Assembly: GCF_003286085.1 (NCBI RefSeq)
Contig: NW_020825313.1
Span: 5,022,001 to 5,086,000, forward strand
Direction: 5' to 3'
DNA: 64,000 nucleotides
Origin: Drosophila persimilis
Lineage: Eukaryota; Arthropoda; Insecta; Diptera; Drosophilidae
The notes beneath the pieces are model-generated. The model was not told the origin of the DNA. It saw only the letters and a list, made by a program, of their open reading frames with translations, and searched no databases. Position numbers and translations under genes: made by a program. How positions within the stretch are numbered: the first letter of the stretch is position 1; the number at the start of each line of letters is the position of its first letter. Shown here piece after piece: positions 19,105-28,756 of this stretch.

Positions 19105-19968
19105 ATTAAGGGCGGAGTAAATAGAACTATCAAAGGAGTTAACAGTTGCATCTATGTTCGGTAATGAATAAAGAAACGACCAATCAACACGCGAGAGATG
19201 TAGATCTAAATCGATAAAGTTTGTTTTGCGAAAACACTTTATGTGACAAGGAGCCATGGAACTGTCAGCACCTCCAGATTGTGTACACTCCAGTGATATC
19301 AACAAAGTTGGATGGTAAGGATCTTCAGGGAGAGATATTGGGCTTGCTCTAGATACCGTAGCAAGAGAACCATCGTTAACAAAAACGAGGTCAAGAAGTC
19401 TGTCCCTAATGTTTTTAACGGCATTAATTTGGACAAGGGAAATATCCGTTAGCCCATTGATAAAGTCATTATGGCAATTGGGAAACAACAGGTTAGCGTC
19501 ATCACAAGGCAGCCAAGAAAGAAATGGGAGGTTAAAGTCCCCCATAACAATAATTCGATCATTGCACCCTAATGCAGAAACAACAGTATTAATTGCTGAG
19601 AGGTGGTGTAAGTAAAGCTCAGCATCAGACCTGGGAGGAATGTAAGAGCATGTTAAATAGAAAAATGCGGAGCCAACACGAACTTTGACTGCAACAAATT
19701 CAATTCCATGAATGTTATTGAATGGGAATAACTCAGATGAGAAAACAGATTTAACTGCAATCAGAACCCCACCTGCAAAAGATGGGCGGTCCATTCTATA
19801 AATAGTGTAACTATCAATGAAAATTTCATGATCATTGACAGAGGAGTTAAGCCAGGATTCGGTAAACGTGATGGCATCGAAATCAAATGACGCGCTATTA
19901 GTATGAATTTGACGAAATTTTCCCAGCAAACTGCGAACGTTCTGATAGTGCATGGAAAAATAGTACAT
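19105..19968 (-). pseudogene. CR1-like LINE ORF2, endonuclease part (copy A)
   Basis: Open from an ATG (19968) with AP-endonuclease landmarks: HYQNVRSLLGK, the Glu in FTESWL, MGDFNLP, and a HPTLL box near the end. The LOA element interrupts the frame at 19104, so the last eleven codons of the apparent 298-codon frame (19072-19104) are LOA sequence. RT resumes at 13892. Copies B, C and D have Thr instead of Ser in FTETWL. Confidence 0.85.
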
Positions 19969-19970
19969 CA

Positions 19971-20763
19971 GTTTTTTGGAGCATGTTCGGTAATTCTTGG
20001 ATTCGAGTTCGAATCTTTGAGAAGGAACTCATGCACAATTGTATGCTCAGGCCATATTGACGGTTCTAGAGAACTGGATAGTAAAGAATCAGGGAGAAGA
20101 ATTTTAAAGGATGATATGTTGCGCTTATGTTTATGTTTATGTAAATTTAGTCACAACTATATCAACAGGCGAAGTGTTAAGTTTAAAGGAAAGATGTTGT
20201 TTAACATCCTCCGTTGTAGCCTCAGGAATAAGACGAGAAACAAATATTGCTTTCCGAGGGACCACTGCTCTAAGTTGAAGTCCCGAGCGAGATCGAGATG
20301 GTGGAGCCACTCCTAAAAGAGATCTCGGTCCAAGGGCAGAGGAATTGGCAGCAATGGCTGTAGCAGGAATTGGAGTAGGAATTGGAGCAGGAATTGGAGC
20401 AGGAATTGGAGCAGGAATTGGAGCAGGAATTGGCAAGACGTCGTCAGCAACCAGCACACCCGCACTAGGAGCACTCACCGCGTCAGAAGTGACGGCCACA
20501 GAAACTGCAGGGATGGGATTGATGCTGTTGGGAAGTTGGGAGCTCGAAGGAAGCACATTGCTCGGTGTAAAGAACTCCGGAGCCACCGTTGGCGGATTTA
20601 CAGACAACGGCGTGGCATGACTACATGGAAATGCTTCCGATGGATGAAGGTGGGAGGCAGGCGTACCAATCGGATTAGGTTGCAAGAGATTGGTATCATT
20701 ATGCGGAATTTTCCGTCTAGGCGATTCGCTCAAGAGTTTGAGCCCAAGAAACTGTGATTCAAG
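19971..20763 (-). pseudogene. CR1-like LINE ORF1, C-terminal two thirds (copy A)
   Basis: This copy keeps the proline-rich middle with (Pro-Ile-Pro-Ala)n repeats (about 20345-20440) and the conserved C-terminal part. It lacks the N-terminal PHD-like finger because the inversion junction cuts it at 20763. A phase change occurs at a run of CATAAA repeats near 20130. The apparent 293-codon frame that continues to 21018 crosses the junction and is a chimera. Confidence 0.75.
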
Positions 20764-20950
20764 GTTGTGACTAAATTTACATAAACATAAACATAAGCGC
20801 AACATATCATCCTTTAAAATTCTTCTCCCTGATTCTTTACTATCCAGTTCTCTAGAACCGTCAATATGGCCTGAGCATACAATTGTGCATGAGTTCCTTC
20901 TCAAAGATTCGAACTCGAATCCAAGAATTACCGAACATGCTCCAAAAAAC
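20764..20950 (+). pseudogene. CR1-like LINE ORF1, C-terminal fragment (copy B)
   Basis: Only the last part of ORF1 is present, starting at the inversion junction in GTGACTAAATTTAC. It overlaps the CATAAA run where the phase changes in the other copies. Confidence 0.65.
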
Positions 20951-20952
20951 TG

Positions 20953-21816
20953 ATGTACTATTTTTCCATGCACTATCAGAACGTTCGCAGTTTGCTGGGA
21001 AAATTTCGTCAAATTCATACTAATAGCGCGTCATTTGATTTCGATGCCATCACGTTTACCGAAACCTGGCTTAACTCCTCTGTCAATGATCATGAAATTT
21101 TCATTGATAGTTACACTATTTATAGAATGGACCGCCCATCTTTTGCAGGTGGGGTTCTGATTGCAGTTAAATCTGTTTTCTCATCTGAGTTATTCCCATT
21201 CAATAACATTCATGGAATTGAATTTGTTGCAGTCAAAGTTCGTGTTGGCTCCGCATTTTTCTATTTAACCTGCTCTTACATTCCTCCCAGGTCTGATGCT
21301 GAGCTTTACTTACACCACCTCTCAGCAATTAATACTGTTGTTTCTGCATTAGGGTGCAATGATCGAATTATTGTTATGGGGGACTTTAACCTCCCATTTC
21401 TTTCTTGGCTGCCTTGTGATGACGCTAACCTGTTGTTTCCCAATTGCCATAATGACTTTATCAATGGGCTAACGGATATTTCCCTTGTCCAAATTAATGC
21501 CGTTAAAAACATTAGGGACAGACTTCTTGACCTCGTTTTTGTTAACGATGGTTCTCTTGCTACGGTATCTAGAGCAAGCCCAATATCTCTCCCTGAAGAT
21601 CCTTACCATCCAACTTTGTTGATATCACTGGAGTGTACACAATCTGGAGGTGCTGACAGTTCCATGGCTCCTTGTCACATAAAGTGTTTTCGCAAAACAA
21701 ACTTTATCGATTTAGATCTACATCTCTCGCGTGTTGATTGGTCGTTTCTTTATTCATTACCGAACATAGATGCAACTGTTAACTCCTTTGATAGTTCTAT
21801 TTACTCCGCCCTTAAT
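20953..21816 (+). pseudogene. CR1-like LINE ORF2, endonuclease part (copy B)
   Basis: Open from the ATG at 20953 with the same endonuclease landmarks as copy A (HYQNVRSLLGK, FTETWL, MGDFNLP). It is cut by LOA copy B at 21826 after the 9-bp target 21817-21825. The product could at most be a truncated endonuclease. Confidence 0.82.
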
Positions 21817-21825
21817 ACGTTTGTT

Positions 21826-21957
21826 GGCTGGCGAAAATCCTCTAGCTGAACCCTCCACGAGGGTGCCGGCTGGGCAATGGACACTGCATTACCCCGGACA
21901 AGGGTAATGCACTGTCGCTTGCTCTGTCCGGGGTAATGCAGTGTCTAGCTAAGGCTA
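21826..21957 (+). ncRNA. HDV-like self-cleaving ribozyme at the LOA 5' end (copy B)
   Basis: Fold read by eye: P1 GGCTGGC (21826-21832) with GCCGGCT (21865-21871), with G.U wobbles at positions 1 and 4; P2 TAGCT (21843-21847) with GGCTA (21953-21957); P3 ACCC (21850-21853) with GGGT (21861-21864); L3 TCCACGA, whose CC can pair with GG 21872-21873 as P1.1; then GCAA. P4 is 23 bp (21878-21900 with 21925-21947). The junction GCTAA (21948-21952) has the candidate catalytic C at 21949. This is the nested double pseudoknot of HDV-like ribozymes, which are known at the 5' ends of R2 and some LOA-clade (Baggins-type) LINEs. The cleavage site would be the bond before 21826, the element/target border. 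Confidence 0.82.
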
Positions 21958-22123
21958 TGGTCCGGCGTCTTCCCGATTCAAAGTCGAGGGAACCGAACCA
22001 GGGCCATGGCTAGAGGTGCCTGGCGGTCAGGCCTAAAACGCTAGGGGGCGGTCCCCCCGAAAAAATATTAACCAGTATGGACCCTCGGGCCAACTATGGA
22101 GTCCAAGTAGGAGCAAGCACGGG

Positions 22124-23474
22124 TTGGAGCGGGAGGAGCAGTCCTCTCCGCGTGTCGCCAGCGGTCACACCTCAGACTTGGCGGGAGCAGGCCAGGTCAG
22201 TTGCAAAGCTACTGCCACAACAACAACAACAACAAAAACAACTCACTCCGTAGCCTGCAAGTTGAGCCGCACAGATGCCGTAGTCGATACAGACACGGAT
22301 CTGGAGAGCGTGCTCTCTCTAAGCAGGACGGATGAAGAGAGCCTTCTCCGCTCGCCGGAGCCAGGCACCAGCTCCCTGCGTAGGGAAGGGCCGAAGCGTT
22401 CCAAGGAGGGGATGAAGGCCAAAGCGCAATACAAAGCGGCCCTCAACATCAAAAGCCGGCTGCAAGGTAAAGCAGACATCTCCCAGGAGGAGAAGGTCAA
22501 GCTAGCCTGGGCCGAGCAGAGAGTAGAGGAGGGTCGGCTACATTACGATCAGATGGCACAGATGAGGGCGTCGAATGGCGAATATGCCAATAAGGTGGAG
22601 GAGATGATGGCCACCAAGAGGCAACGCTCGACTGAGAGTGCCATTAAGGACACTCCAGCGAGCAAGCGGCAACTCGGGCCCAAGAGTGCAGCCCCTCCAC
22701 CGAAAGCGGCCAAGAAGCCAACGAAGCCGAAAGCGAAGGTCAGCGATGTGACCAAACGACATCTGATCTTGGCACTCATCGACCGCAGCGAGGAAAACGG
22801 CAAGATGTCAGCGGCACAGTGGAAGCTTTTTTGCACAGATGGAGGAAGACCCCGCGGCCCCAAGGCCCACGTTCGATGGTGCTGGGTAGCTAAATGGGGT
22901 TAAGATCCTCAAGTGCAATGATGATCCAACCCTAAGGTGGCTGACGCGTACGGTCTGCCAACTGGAGGCGATGTGGGAGGGGGCCAAGCTGGAGGTTGTG
23001 GACCGGGAGCTTACCCCGTCCAAGCCTAAGGCGAAGGTACTCTTCCCCATCACAATCCAGCGGGACAGAGCGCTGAAGCTCCTTCAGCGGCAAAACGCGG
23101 ACGTGCCAACGGCCGATTGGAGGATCCTACACATTGGTAGCCCACTACCCAACGAGGGGGGCCAATGTGTGATCCTCCAAATAAACAAGGAAGCAGAGGA
23201 TCTGCTATACCCCAAGTTCGGGAAGATGGCGTGGGGCATGGGTAGCGTCTACCTGCGCCTCAAAAAGCACCACCCTGAGGACAAGGACGCGCATACCCTG
23301 CAGGCAGGCGAGGTGGAAAAGGACTTAGGTCTCGATTCCATCGTGGAGGCCGCCCAGGGTCTTGCGCTTGAAGACGAAGAAGAGGAAGACGGTGACCTGA
23401 CGCTGGTAGTCAACCCGTCAGGTGCAAGTGAGCCAGCCACCCATGCTGAGTGTGCTGCAGCTCAACTTGCATAA
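22124..23474 (+). pseudogene. LOA LINE ORF1, frameshifted (copy B)
   Basis: Same two open stretches as copy A (22124-22903 and 22971-23474), with the same six-T run (near 22826) and TAG between them. It carries one substitution (His for Arg) in the DUF4780-like part. An ATG at 22077 opens a different phase for about 58 codons and may be the original start. Confidence 0.75.
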
Positions 23475-24018
23475 AAGCAAGGTAGCGTCGGCGGAGTTCC
23501 TCATCGCCATGGAGCAAGGGCTCGCCGACATAGCTCTAGTCCAGGAGCCCTGGATTGCGACAGGCAATTCAGTGGCCGGACTAAAGTCCTCAAATCATAA
23601 CCTGTTCTACTCAACATCGGTAAGCAGGAACAGAACCGTCGTACTCGTACGAAAGGGAATCCATGCTTACCTTATGTCTCATTACAGCACGGATGACCTG
23701 ACGGTTGTGATGCTGGAAAGTGAGGAAAAGCGCCTTCTGGTGGCTTCCTGCTACATGGCTCACGACAGACCCGCACCACCCGACGAACTCAGGAACCTGG
23801 TGACAGAAGCCGGCACCAAAAACTATCAACTCGTCATCGGAACGGACGCCAATGCCCACCACAATGTGTGGGAAAGCACCGACATCAATGACAGAGGTGA
23901 GTCACTCTTAGACTTTATACTAGCAACTAATCTATATATAGCAAACCTTCGTGGGTCCGACCTCATCCAACGTGCTAGACCTAACACTTGCAACGGGAAA
24001 CAGTACTACGGTATCTAG
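23443..24018 (+). CDS. LOA LINE endonuclease part (copy B)
   Basis: The same frame as copy A from the ATG at 23443, with QLNLHKSK, ALVQEPWI and GTDANAHHNVW. It ends after the frameshift shared with A and C near 23945. Confidence 0.82.
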   Translation: MLSVLQLNLHKSKVASAEFLIAMEQGLADIALVQEPWIATGNSVAGLKSSNHNLFYSTSVSRNRTVVLVRKGIHAYLMSHYSTDDLTVVMLESEEKRLLVASCYMAHDRPAPPDELRNLVTEAGTKNYQLVIGTDANAHHNVWESTDINDRGESLLDFILATNLYIANLRGSDLIQRARPNTCNGKQYYGI

Positions 24019-24138
24019 CTGGAGAGTCCTCGAAAGACCATCCTTCTCAGACCATAAGTACATTCAGTTCAAGTGCGAATTCAAACACCCTTCGAAGACA
24101 ACAGTCTATAGAAACCCCCGGAACACAAACTGGGCAAA

Positions 24139-24858
24139 GTGAAATCCGCGGAGGATATAGAGAAGTCCCTAAAGACCCTATCCAACGAGTTACTGAACGC
24201 CTACCATGCATCGTGCAAACCCTCGAAAACGAAGAGGAGGTCCAAGCCACTCTGGTGGAACCGAGATCTCTCTCTCCAAAGGAACAACCTCAAGGAATTC
24301 TTCAAGATCGCCAAACAAGCGAACGAAGAGATTGTCAATGAGGAATATAAAATCCTACTTAGGAGCTACAAGAAGGAAATACGTGAGGCACAAAGGAACT
24401 CGTGGAGAAACTTCTGCTCCAACATCGAGAAAGTGCCCGAAACCGCTAGGCTTCGGAAGCTGCTTTCAAAGCAGCCCACAGTACAGAGCCAACTAAAACT
24501 AGACAACGGACAGTGGACAGAGGGCAGCAAAGAAGCCCTAACAGCACTAATGGAGGCGCACTTCCCTGGATGCACCGAGGTCACTGACGCCAAGGACCAT
24601 CAGGACCTAGCAACCGAGGAACAGCACCCTCCAATAGGTCTGTTAACCACTAAGAGAATCCACTGGGCCATAGACTCCTTCGCGGGCATAAAAGCACCAG
24701 GACTGGACGGGATATTCCCAGCCATGATGCAGTTGACCAAAGAGGTTATTACCCCATGGCTCCTCGCAATATACTCAGCATGCCTAAGTACGGGCTATAT
24801 CCCCATCCAATGGAGAACCTCGAGAGTTGTCTTCCTCCCTAAGGCAGGAGCCACGTGA
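24139..24858 (+). pseudogene. LOA LINE ORF2, pre-RT part broken by two deletions (copy B)
   Basis: The frame is open only between a 43-bp deletion at about 24138 (short AGT repeats at its edges in copy A) and a 7-bp deletion at about 24848 in the word that reads GGCAGGAAAGTGCAGCC in copy A. It includes KAPGLDGI and the start of the RT domain. Both deletions shift the frame. Confidence 0.8.
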
Positions 24859-26849
24859 GTCCCAAGGATTACAGACCGATAAGCCTTACCTCCTTTATAC
24901 TAAAAACACTAGAAAAGCTGTTAGATTTGCACATCAGGAATGAGGTAGAGGGACTGATGTCAACAAACCAACACGCCTACACTAAAGGGAAATCAGTGGA
25001 GACGGCACTACACTCGCTAGTAGCCACCATCGAGAGCGCCCTTCACAACAAAAAGTATGCTTTGGGAGCATTTGTGGACATCTCAGGAGCATTCAACAAC
25101 GTGGCCACAACCGCAATAACAAGTCGCCTAGAAGCGAATAACATACACCCTGCAATCAACGTCTGGATCAAAAACCTCCTAAGTTGTAGACGGGTGCAAT
25201 CGGAGTGGGGCACTGCTTCCATGGTAAAGGGGGCACACAGAGGCACACCTCAGGGTGGAGTCCTGTCGCCACTACTGTGGAATCTGGTGGTCGACGACCT
25301 CATCAAGAGATTTGAAAGGAAGGCCCCAAAGATAACAGCTTATGCAGACGACATAAGCATACTTATTACGGGTGTATGTCCATCGACCCTCAGCTCCTTA
25401 ATGGAACGTACACTCAGGGAGATACGTGAGTGGGCGGAAGAGGTAGGACTCAGTATCAACGCGGACAAGACGGACCTCATCCTCTTTACCAAGAGGTACA
25501 AGGTACCGATATGGACCCCCCCGAAAATTGACCAAACTAGGCTGACTCCACAATCACAGGTGAAATACCTAGGCACAGTACTGGACAGCAAGCTGACATG
25601 GAGGCCCAATGTAGTGGAAAGGGTGAAGAAGGCTACCATTGCGCTTTATGCATCCAAGAAGATGCTCAGCAGCACATGGGGCCTGTCACCTGCTCTAATG
25701 CACTGGAAGACATACCAGAAGCTTATGAAAAAGACTCAGCGACAGGCTCTGCTCTGTATTACAGGGGCGCTGAGGTCAACCCCAACAAAAGCACTCGAAA
25801 CTGTACTCGGAATCGACCCCCTGGACATTCACGCTCGCCTGATTGCGGGAAAGGCAGCACAACGCCTCATAGCATCAGGAAATCTATCGCCACAAGGATA
25901 CGGGCATAGTTCAATCGGCAGGGAAATGACCAGATCAACTGATTACATGACCCCCCAAACTTGCCTTGACGTCAAAACAACCACATCTTTGGGACCTGAA
26001 GACTGGAAAATTGGACGGGACCAAACTGAGCACCTCAATATATACACAGACGGCTCCAAGATGGACGGAGGAGTAGGAGCGGGCCTTTACTGTACAGACC
26101 CTGAGATAAGGCTGTCGTATAAACTACCGGACCAATGCAGCATATTCCAGGCAGAAGTTTTTGCCATCGGGAAAGCAGCGGAGGTCGCTCTCCTCACAGA
26201 ACAAGCACACGATGCGGTCAACCTATTCGTCGACAGCCAAGCGGCGATAAGATGTGTCTTGGCGAGCAGGAAGGCATTAGATATCCTAAGCACGACAAAG
26301 ACAGTGCGGATCTATTGGGTTCCCAGCCACCAGGGCATCGAAGGAAACGAAGCGGCGGACGTACTAGCTAAGGATGGCGTCGGGTTGGGGAATAGGAGAA
26401 CCGAGAACGTGCCTGTCTCCCTCAGAACGCTGCAGGGCGATCTAGAGAAGCAGGCTAGAGCACAGACTGATAGCAGGTGGAGGAGTACCACCACCTGCAG
26501 AACCTCGAAGATAATGTGCAAGGAGCGCAACGAGAAATTTAGCCACTACCTACTGCACCTACCACGAAAGGACTGTAGATTGCTAGTGGGAATACTTACA
26601 GGTCACTGTCTGGCTGCTGCACATGCAGCAAAGCTAGGCATCACCAACAGAGACAGTTGTAGGAAATGTGAGGAACCTGGGGCTATCGAAACCCTGAAAC
26701 ATCTCATCTGCAACTGTCCGGCTCTCTCAAGGGCAAGGAGGAGATACCTGGGCGCCCCAGTGTTGGCATCACTGGAAGATGCCTCCAAAAGGACGCCAAA
26801 GGAACTGCTGGCCTATGCTAAAAACACCTCGATTCTCGGGGACTTTTAA
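24855..26849 (+). CDS. LOA LINE ORF2: RT core, RNase H and zinc motif (copy B)
   Basis: 664 codons, beginning at YRPISLTS just after the 7-bp deletion. It includes GAFVDISGAF, PQGGVLSPLLWN, YADD, the RNase H motifs YTDGSK, QAEVFAI, FVDSQAA and NEAADVLAK, and the C-terminal CRKC motif. It lacks the RT N-terminus and the endonuclease in frame, so it is a fragment. Confidence 0.85.
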   Translation: MSPKDYRPISLTSFILKTLEKLLDLHIRNEVEGLMSTNQHAYTKGKSVETALHSLVATIESALHNKKYALGAFVDISGAFNNVATTAITSRLEANNIHPAINVWIKNLLSCRRVQSEWGTASMVKGAHRGTPQGGVLSPLLWNLVVDDLIKRFERKAPKITAYADDISILITGVCPSTLSSLMERTLREIREWAEEVGLSINADKTDLILFTKRYKVPIWTPPKIDQTRLTPQSQVKYLGTVLDSKLTWRPNVVERVKKATIALYASKKMLSSTWGLSPALMHWKTYQKLMKKTQRQALLCITGALRSTPTKALETVLGIDPLDIHARLIAGKAAQRLIASGNLSPQGYGHSSIGREMTRSTDYMTPQTCLDVKTTTSLGPEDWKIGRDQTEHLNIYTDGSKMDGGVGAGLYCTDPEIRLSYKLPDQCSIFQAEVFAIGKAAEVALLTEQAHDAVNLFVDSQAAIRCVLASRKALDILSTTKTVRIYWVPSHQGIEGNEAADVLAKDGVGLGNRRTENVPVSLRTLQGDLEKQARAQTDSRWRSTTTCRTSKIMCKERNEKFSHYLLHLPRKDCRLLVGILTGHCLAAAHAAKLGITNRDSCRKCEEPGAIETLKHLICNCPALSRARRRYLGAPVLASLEDASKRTPKELLAYAKNTSILGDF

Positions 26850-26977
26850 AACCACATTAACACTCCCGCGACGGTTCATACACCCCCCCCATCCGGATAA
26901 CTAAGGGCCATATTGGCCTATGCGTGGCCCCGCTGAGGGCCGTCCGGGTTAACCTAACCTAACCTAAAACGTTTGTT

Positions 26978-28038
26978 CCAGATATCACTGTACCTGTATC
27001 GTCCAAGCCTCCCTGGTTCTCCAAGTATTTGTCATACTTAAAAAATAATAAATCCCGGCTCTATAAAAAGTACCAGAAGTCGGGCTTCACGTTGGCCTTA
27101 GCTCTATACGCCTCCGCTCGCTCTCTGTTTCTTGCCGTCAATAGTCAGTGTTATAATCATTACCTTTCACAATGTAGTAGTAACTTTCGTAGTGATCCTA
27201 AAAAATTCTATTCGTTCTTTAACTCTAAGCGCAAGTCAAACGTTTTTCCTCCGTCCCTTCATTACCAGAACAAAACAGAAGCTTCTGCTGTTGGTATTGC
27301 AAAATGTATTCGCTAACTTTTTCCAAACAACGTACTCGTCTCATATTTACAACGCATCCACTCCGTATCCGTACCAGCTACCTCAAGCTAACAGCATTTT
27401 TCTGCCCTTTTTCGAGGAAAGTGTTGTTCTGGAAGGTTTGTCATCTATGGACATATCGTTTTCTGCGGGTCCAGATAAGGTTAAGTTGCATCTTAAAACA
27501 TTTTGCCGAGTCCCTCTGCAAACCCTTAACCTTTCTCTTCAACCTCTCCTTGGAACAGTCTTGTCTCCCAGTAATTTGGAATGAGTCCTACATCATTCCG
27601 CTTCACAAAAAAGGTTCAAGATTAAACATTGAAAACTATCGTGGTATCGCAAAGCTTTCCGCCATCGCGAAGCTTCTTGAGTTCCTGGTCACCCGGCAAC
27701 TGCAACATCTTTGTTGCAGCTTGATATCTCCGTCGCAACACGGTTTTTTCAGACATCGTTCAACATCGACTAACCTTCTTGAGTTTTCTAACCTAATCCA
27801 CCGTGGTTTTCAAATTGGTTTGCAGACGGATGTAGTTTTTACGGACTTCAGCAAGGATTTTGTCCTATCTCTCTAACCGTACTCAACGTGTTTTGTTTTC
27901 TAACGTGTTGTCAAATACTGTTAATGTTACTTCAGGTGTGCCACAGAGAAGTCATCTGGGCCCGCTTCTGATTATTTTATTTGTGAATGACCTTCCTAAA
28001 GTTATAACATACTCTACTACACTAATGTATGCTGATGA
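26978..28038 (+). pseudogene. CR1-like LINE RT, N-terminal half (copy B)
   Basis: The same frames and frameshifts as copy A (27029-27316, 27132-27584, 27304-27876, 27860-28038). It is cut at the rearrangement junction right after the catalytic YADD, so the thumb and C-terminus are missing. A reading frame that continues into 28180 is a chimera with copy C. Confidence 0.82.
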
Positions 28039-28046
28039 CTTGAAGT
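28039..28046. other. Rearrangement junction B/C with 8-nt filler
   Basis: The bases CTTGAAGT match neither the end of the inverted arm nor the sequence left of the shared CAGAGGG in copy A. Copy B ends at 28038 and copy C starts at 28047. Confidence 0.8.
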
Positions 28047-28756
28047 CAGAGGGCGAAGACAGCGGTGCAATTGCTGACCATCAAAATGTCGCAATTGCCC
28101 ACCAGACACTAAAATTATCCATAATACACAAAACATATATTTTACAGACTCAGCACTTTTGTACCTTTTGTTACCTATAAATAAGAATCATTTTTATCAA
28201 TAAAATCAGTATCAGAAACAGTACCATAACTGCCTGTCACTCATCTTCCATCGCAATCATCAGAGGCTGTCGCCGTGTCTTCAGACCCTCCCTTGCGCAC
28301 CGTAGGATACCCACTCCGCAGTCCAACTGGTTCAAGTTCTAGTTGCGACGACCAAATTGTAGACGGTTTATCTTCATTATCTTTATAACTTAAAGTCCCC
28401 TTTCCTGTATCAATAGCAGCGCAGATTTTCTTTAAAAGGTTAAGTCCATCTATTTCGTAAAACACTTGTTTTGTATTAAAAATAGTTATATTATGGAAAT
28501 ATTTAATTATCGAAAACTCATTTACTGTAGCAACTTTCTTATAAATTGATAATTCTTTTTTATTTTCATAAATTCCCTTTTTTATATAACCGGAAGTTTC
28601 CCCCGTATCTACCAAAACTTTTAATTCTTTGTTTAGTTTTTTATCTATTCTTTTTAAGTGGGGCAGACCTACTGCGGGGGCTGATCTAAAAAATGGGCAT
28701 CTTCAATGTTATTTATCCGCATGGCTTTATTAGCCGGTTGTTCCGACGTTTAAATT
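28047..28756 (-). pseudogene. Errantivirus protease/gag-end fragment and part of the unresolved insertion (copy C)
   Basis: A duplicate of 10036-10745. It includes the protease frame 28241-28615 with its DTG motif and the upstream gag-end remnant, and on the left the truncated LTR-like insertion. It has no other errantivirus sequence next to it. Confidence 0.75.

Larger units (their letters stand above)
12832..20157. repeat. Left arm of the large inverted repeat
   Basis: It is matched in reverse complement by 20764-28038 with only scattered substitutions, 43-bp and 7-bp deletions in the right arm, and a 1-bp homopolymer difference. The arms are separated by 606 bp (20158-20763). Matching 259-codon frames at 18018-18797 (minus) and 22124-22903 (plus) illustrate the mirror. 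Confidence 0.95.
10036..20763. repeat. Segmental duplication, copy A (forward)
   Basis: This stretch recurs in the same orientation at 28047-38936 (copy C), starting at the shared word CAGAGGGCGAAG. Copy C has about 72 bp more near 28815-28887, one more 82-bp repeat unit, and scattered substitutions. The part 12832-20157 is also present inverted at 20764-28038 (copy B). Copy A is continuous with the errantivirus on its left and ends at the inversion junction on its right. Confidence 0.92.
11872..20763 (-). mobile_element. CR1/jockey-superfamily LINE, copy A, split by a LOA insertion
   Basis: A minus-strand non-LTR retrotransposon with ORF1 (proline-rich part, 19971-20763), endonuclease (19105-19968) and RT (12039-13892). 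It ends in a non-coding 3' region with a TTACTACTA-type tail near 11872-11900. A complete LOA LINE (13902-19095) sits between endonuclease and RT with a 9-bp duplication. The 5' end is lost at the inversion junction 20763/20764. The PHD-like ORF1 seen in copy C and the absence of an RNase H domain point to the CR1 group, but I cannot exclude another jockey-like clade. Confidence 0.8.
21826..26968 (+). mobile_element. LOA-clade LINE, copy B (5143 bp)
   Basis: Plus orientation, with target duplication acgtttgtt at 21817-21825 and 26969-26977. It contains everything copy A has except 43 bp (near 24138) and 7 bp (near 24848), both in ORF2, plus one homopolymer base. The shared target site shows that it is a duplicate and not an independent insertion. 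Confidence 0.9.
20764..28038. repeat. Right arm of the inverted repeat (copy B)
   Basis: This is the reverse complement of 12832-20157. The inner edge shares a 1-base overlap (G) with the spacer. The outer edge (28038) is followed by eight bases with no source in copy A (28039-28046) and then by copy C. Copy B has its own 43-bp deletion at about 24138 and 7-bp deletion at about 24848. Confidence 0.95.

Noticed and set aside
19903-20316. Plus-strand frame of 137 codons repeated at 38066 and 46126
   Set aside because: It lies antisense to the CR1-like LINE endonuclease and ORF1 and repeats only because the LINE is duplicated.
20137-21018. Long minus-strand frame of 293 codons with a proline-rich part
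   Set aside because: It crosses the inversion junction at 20763/20764 and joins LINE ORF1 to the reverse complement of its neighbour, so it is a chimera, not a gene.
12832-28038. The palindrome as a pure sequencing or assembly artefact
   Set aside because: A 606-bp unique spacer, private deletions and substitutions between arms, and an 8-nt filler at the outer junction argue for real DNA. It still needs read support.
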